Positions 4,303 to 7,522 of a DNA stretch of 7,522 nt are shown here, in pieces. The notes beneath the pieces are model-generated. The model saw nothing but the letters and a program-made list of their open reading frames with translations, was not told the origin of the DNA and made no database searches. Position numbers and translations under genes: made by a program. The DNA is from Pseudomonadota bacterium. Its GTDB lineage: Bacteria > Pseudomonadota > Gammaproteobacteria > Steroidobacterales > Steroidobacteraceae. How positions within the stretch are numbered: the first letter of the stretch is position 1; every line of letters starts with the position of its first letter. The stretch is taken from positions 1 to 7,522 of the forward strand of contig JAEWLQ010000015.1 of the NCBI GenBank assembly GCA_023457495.1, written 5' to 3'.

Positions 4303-7206
4303 ATGGCCACAAGCCTTCGCGAGCTGTTGGCATCTACGCCGCTATCCGGCGGCAACGCTCCCTATGTCGAAGCCCTGTACGAACAGTTCCTCGCCGATCC
4401 TCAAAGTGTCGAGCCTCGCTGGCGCGACTTCTTCCTGAAAATCCGCCCCGCCGGCGAGCGCGAGCAAATTCATTCGGCTATCCAGTCGGGCATCGCGCAG
4501 CGCGCCACGCGCCCGCGGATGGCCGCCGCCGCGCCGGCCGGCGCTACGCCGGGTTCCGAGGTGGCCGCCAAGCAGGGCGCCGTCTCCCGCCTGGTGCAGA
4601 TCTACGCGAACCGCGGCCATCTGGTCGCGAACCTCGATCCGTTGGGCCTCACGAAGCGTGAGCGTCCGCGTGTCCTCGAGCTCGGATATTTCGGGCTGAG
4701 CGAATCCGATCTCGACACCGAATTCCTCACTGGCGCGCGCCCCAGCGAGATCGCGCCGCGCCAGAAGCTGCGCGACATCATCTCGCAGCTCGAGTACGCG
4801 TATTGCGGCACGATCGGCGCGGAATTCGCGCACGTGTCGAACACCGAAGAGCGCCTGTGGCTGCAGGATCAGTACCTGGTCGGCCGCCTCACGGGCAAAC
4901 TAACTACCGAGGAACAGAAGAACATCCTCTGGCAGCTCTCGGCCGCGGAAGGCCTGGAGCGCTACCTGCACACCAAGTACGTCGGCCAGAAGCGCTTCTC
5001 GCTCGAGGGCGGCGACTCGCTGATCCCGCTGCTGGATTGTCTGATCCAGCGCGGCGGCGAACAGGGCGTCGAGGAGTGCGTGATCGGCATGGCCCATCGC
5101 GGGCGACTCAACGTGCTGGTGAACGTGCTCGGCAAGTCGCCGTCGGTGCTGTTCAACGAATTCGAAGGCAAGTACGACGACGCGCACATGCAGGGCTCGG
5201 GCGACGTGAAGTACCACAAGGGCTTCTCCGCCGACCTGCGCACGCCGGGCGGCAACGTCCACGTCGCGCTGGCGTTCAATCCCTCGCATCTCGAGGTGGT
5301 GAACCCGGTGGTCGAAGGCTCGGTGCGCGCACGCCAGGAACGCCGCGGCGACACCACCGGCGCGCGCGTGTTGCCGATCCTCATCCACGGCGACGCGGCC
5401 TTCGCGGGCCAGGGCGTCGTGATGGAAACGCTGCAGCTCTCGCAGGCGCGCGCGTTCTTCACCGGCGGCAGCGTTCACATCATCATCAACAACCAGGTCG
5501 GCTTCACGACCTCGGATCCGCGCGACACGCGCTCGACGATGTACTGCTCGGACGTCGCGAAGATGCTCGAGACGCCGATCTTCCACGTGAACGCCGACGA
5601 TCCGGAAGCGGTCGTGTTCGTGACGCGCCTCGCGCTCAAGTACCGCCAGCATTTCCACAAGGACGTGGTGATCGATCTCGTGTGTTATCGCCGGCACGGC
5701 CACAACGAGGCCGATGAGCCTTCTGCCACGCAGCCGGTGATGTACCAGGTCATCCGCAAACATCCGACGACCCGCAAGATTTACGCCGACCGCCTCGCGG
5801 CCACGGGCGTGCTCGGCGAATCGGATGCCGCCGGGTTCGTGGAGTCGTATCGGCAGGGCCTGGACGAGGGCCGTCCGCAGGCGCGCGCTTCGCTCGGCAT
5901 GATCGGCAACAAGTACACCGTGGACTGGACCAAGTACGCGGGCAGCGACTGGACCGAACGCGTGCGCGGCGGCGGCGACATGGCGCGCCTCAAGGCGCTC
6001 GGCGCGGCCATCGTGCGTTATCCGTCGAACATCTCCCTGCATGCTCGCGTTGCGCAGGTCATGGCCAATCGCGTGAAGATGCTGGCCGGTGAGCTGCCGC
6101 TCGACTGGGGCTGCGCGGAGACGCTGGCTTACGCGAGCATTCTCGAGGAAGGCAACGCAATCCGCCTCACGGGCCAGGACTCCGGGCGCGGCACGTTCTT
6201 CCATCGCCACGCGGTGCTGCATGATCAGACCACGGGCGAGCGCTACATCCCGCTGCAGCACCTGGCCGAACGGCAGCCGTCGTTCCAGGTCACGGACTCG
6301 GTGCTGTCGGAGGAGGCCGTGCTCGGCTTCGAATACGGTTACTCGACGACGGATCCTTCGTCGCTCGTGATCTGGGAAGCGCAGTTCGGCGATTTCGTGA
6401 ACGGCGCGCAGGTCATCATCGACCAGTTCATCAGCTCGGGCGAGGCGAAGTGGGGCCGGCTCTGCGGACTCACGCTGCTGCTGCCGCACGGCTACGAAGG
6501 CCAGGGTCCGGAGCATTCCTCCGCGCGTCTCGAGCGTTTCCTGCAGCTGTGCGCCGAGAACAACATGGCGGTGTGCGTGCCGTCGACGCCCGCGCAGATG
6601 TATCACATGCTGCGCCGGCAGATCCTGCGCTCCTTGCGCAAGCCGCTCATCGTAATGACGCCGAAGAGCCTGCTGCGCCACGAGTTGTCGGTGTCCTCGC
6701 TCGAGGACCTGGCGAATGGCGAGTTCGCGACGGTGATCGACGAGGTAGATAGCGCCGTCAAGCCGGCGAACGTGCATCGCGTCGTGATGTGTTCGGGCAA
6801 GGTGTACTTCGACCTGCTCAAGGCGCGCCGCGCCTCGAACGCGAACGATGTCGCGCTGGTGCGCGTCGAGCAGCTCTATCCGTTCCCGGTGCCCGAGACC
6901 GAAGCCGTGCTCGCGAAGTATCCGAACGCGCGCGAAGTCGTCTGGTGCCAGGAAGAACCGCAGAACCAGGGCGCGTGGTACCAGATCCGCCATCGCCTGC
7001 AGACGCTGTGCGGCAAGCGTGAGCTGCTGTACGCGGGCCGTCCGCCCGCCGCGGCGCCGGCCACCGGCATCACGAAGATCCACGACGTCGAGCAACGCGG
7101 TCTCATCGAAGCCGCGCTGACGGCGACCAACAAAGAAGACGGAGCGCGCGAGACCAAGCGCCTCACGGTGACGACGGCTCCCGCCGCGGCCGCCACGTCC
7201 CGCTGA
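4303..7206 (+). CDS. sucA: 2-oxoglutarate dehydrogenase E1 component
   Basis: 967 residues from ATG 4303 (980 if TTG 4264 were used); E. coli SucA is 933. The thiamine-diphosphate enzyme decarboxylates 2-oxoglutarate and passes the succinyl group to the lipoyl arm of E2 in the TCA cycle; cytoplasmic. The N-terminal segment LSGGNAPYVEALYEQFLADP (14-33), followed by WRDFF, is the E1o-type N-terminus involved in complex assembly. Further landmarks: GMAHRGRLNVL (from 262); the ThDP/Mg motif, starting at HGDAAFAGQG (362-371, Asp364) and ending at INNQVGFTT (395-403, Asn396-Asn397); RRHGHNEADEP (463-473); GRGTFFHRHAVLHDQ (628 on); and VEQLYPFPVPE near the C-terminus. A tail of about 26 residues rich in Thr and Ala follows the conserved end. 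The start was chosen for its AAGGA site and because family homology begins just after it. sucB follows after 9 bases. The gene is intact, without frameshift. Confidence 0.97.
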   Translation: MATSLRELLASTPLSGGNAPYVEALYEQFLADPQSVEPRWRDFFLKIRPAGEREQIHSAIQSGIAQRATRPRMAAAAPAGATPGSEVAAKQGAVSRLVQIYANRGHLVANLDPLGLTKRERPRVLELGYFGLSESDLDTEFLTGARPSEIAPRQKLRDIISQLEYAYCGTIGAEFAHVSNTEERLWLQDQYLVGRLTGKLTTEEQKNILWQLSAAEGLERYLHTKYVGQKRFSLEGGDSLIPLLDCLIQRGGEQGVEECVIGMAHRGRLNVLVNVLGKSPSVLFNEFEGKYDDAHMQGSGDVKYHKGFSADLRTPGGNVHVALAFNPSHLEVVNPVVEGSVRARQERRGDTTGARVLPILIHGDAAFAGQGVVMETLQLSQARAFFTGGSVHIIINNQVGFTTSDPRDTRSTMYCSDVAKMLETPIFHVNADDPEAVVFVTRLALKYRQHFHKDVVIDLVCYRRHGHNEADEPSATQPVMYQVIRKHPTTRKIYADRLAATGVLGESDAAGFVESYRQGLDEGRPQARASLGMIGNKYTVDWTKYAGSDWTERVRGGGDMARLKALGAAIVRYPSNISLHARVAQVMANRVKMLAGELPLDWGCAETLAYASILEEGNAIRLTGQDSGRGTFFHRHAVLHDQTTGERYIPLQHLAERQPSFQVTDSVLSEEAVLGFEYGYSTTDPSSLVIWEAQFGDFVNGAQVIIDQFISSGEAKWGRLCGLTLLLPHGYEGQGPEHSSARLERFLQLCAENNMAVCVPSTPAQMYHMLRRQILRSLRKPLIVMTPKSLLRHELSVSSLEDLANGEFATVIDEVDSAVKPANVHRVVMCSGKVYFDLLKARRASNANDVALVRVEQLYPFPVPETEAVLAKYPNAREVVWCQEEPQNQGAWYQIRHRLQTLCGKRELLYAGRPPAAAPATGITKIHDVEQRGLIEAALTATNKEDGARETKRLTVTTAPAAAATSR

Positions 7207-7210
7207 GGAA
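7206..7210 (+). promoter_or_regulatory. Ribosome binding site of sucB overlapping the sucA stop
   Basis: AGGAA begins on the last base of the sucA TGA (7204-7206) and lies 5 bases before ATG 7216. The tight arrangement supports one transcript and probable translational coupling, which would help keep E1 and E2 synthesis balanced. Confidence 0.7.
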
Positions 7211-7215
7211 AGAAG

Positions 7216-7522
7216 ATGACCATCGAAATCAAGGTTCCCCAACTACCCGAGTCGGTCGCCGACGCCACGCTCGTCACCTGGCACAAGCAGGTCGGGCAGG
7301 CCGTCACGCGCGACGAGAACCTCGCGGATCTCGAGACCGACAAGGTCGTGCTCGAAGTGCCCGCGCCGGTCACGGGAGTGATCAAGGAACTGCGCATCGC
7401 GGCCGGCACGTCGGTGACCAGCGGCCAGGTTCTCGCGATTCTCGAAGAGGGCGCCGCTGCGACGGCCGCGCCCGCGGCTGCGCCGAAGGCTGCAGCCGCT
7501 CCTGCCGCCGCCGCCCCTGCGG
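7216..7522 (+). CDS. sucB: Dihydrolipoyllysine succinyltransferase (2-oxoglutarate dehydrogenase E2), N-terminal part; cut by window end
   Basis: 102 codons are visible from ATG 7216 to the window edge. Residues 1 to about 77 are a biotinyl/lipoyl domain: IEIKVPQLPESVADATL at the start, the lipoylation site ETDKVVLEV with Lys43 (the position of the lipoyl lysine in E. coli SucB), and GTSVTSGQVLAILEEG at the end. From about residue 80 an Ala/Pro-rich stretch begins, the flexible linker leading to the peripheral subunit-binding domain. The catalytic acetyltransferase-type domain lies outside the window. The protein accepts the succinyl group from E1 on its swinging lipoyl arm and transfers it to CoA. 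One lipoyl domain and the preceding sucA make SucB far more likely than the pyruvate dehydrogenase E2. An lpd gene for E3 may follow, but it is not visible. Confidence 0.96.
   Translation, partial: MTIEIKVPQLPESVADATLVTWHKQVGQAVTRDENLADLETDKVVLEVPAPVTGVIKELRIAAGTSVTSGQVLAILEEGAAATAAPAAAPKAAAAPAAAAPA

Noticed and set aside
4900..7242. A 780-codon open frame on the minus strand opposite sucA
   Set aside because: It is the mirror of a GC-biased gene: rich in Arg, His, Ala and Val with no recognisable motif, while the + strand frame is an unmistakable SucA.
1..7522. CRISPR arrays, insertion sequences, tRNA or rRNA genes, phage or defence genes
   Set aside because: No spaced direct repeats, transposase, inverted-terminal-repeat pair or cloverleaf-like sequence was seen on reading; nearly all of the window is accounted for by known-type genes.
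7440..7522. GCC/GCG-rich tandem-like repeat at the right edge
   Set aside because: It encodes the Ala/Pro linker after the lipoyl domain of SucB, an expected low-complexity feature and not an independent DNA repeat.

Overview
The window is ordinary high-GC bacterial chromosome with dense coding, strong G/C bias at third codon positions and Shine-Dalgarno-type starts. The 2-oxoglutarate dehydrogenase genes, a twin-arginine-exported pectinase and a DUF5658 membrane protein together suggest a soil or plant-associated high-GC proteobacterium, probably a gammaproteobacterium of the Xanthomonadales/Steroidobacterales type. That placement is inference from gene content and style; there is no rRNA or other marker to settle it.

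Layout. Bases 1-2319 hold three genes on the + strand with short gaps (40 and 28 bases), possibly one transcription unit: the C-terminal 133 residues of a protein resembling the tail of HAD hydrolase/ATPase fusion proteins, a complete YjbQ-family (UPF0047) protein, and a complete glycoside hydrolase family 28 enzyme with a Tat signal. A guanine deaminase gene (2325-3662, - strand) converges on the GH28 gene with only 5 bases between the stop codons. An 86-base divergent intergenic region follows. A small three-helix membrane protein of the DUF5658 family (3749-4207, +) lies next. After a 95-base gap carrying GC-rich palindromes and a candidate -10 box come sucA (4303-7206, +) and the start of sucB (7216 to the window end). 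These encode the E1 and E2 subunits of the 2-oxoglutarate dehydrogenase complex of the TCA cycle; the sucB ribosome binding site overlaps the sucA stop region, so the two are almost certainly one operon.

Function. Only sucA-sucB form a clear functional pair. The others are plausible housekeeping or catabolic genes: guanine to xanthine in purine salvage or catabolism, periplasmic or secreted cleavage of galacturonan-type polymers, and a YjbQ protein of uncertain physiological role. I see no mobile element, CRISPR array, tRNA or rRNA, phage or defence genes. I found no convincing new multi-gene system here. The points worth a second look are small: start-site and leader architecture of guaD, DUF5658 and sucA, the convergent stops, and the cut fusion-type protein at the left edge. 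Every gap between genes is shorter than 100 bases, so no long non-coding stretch is left undescribed.
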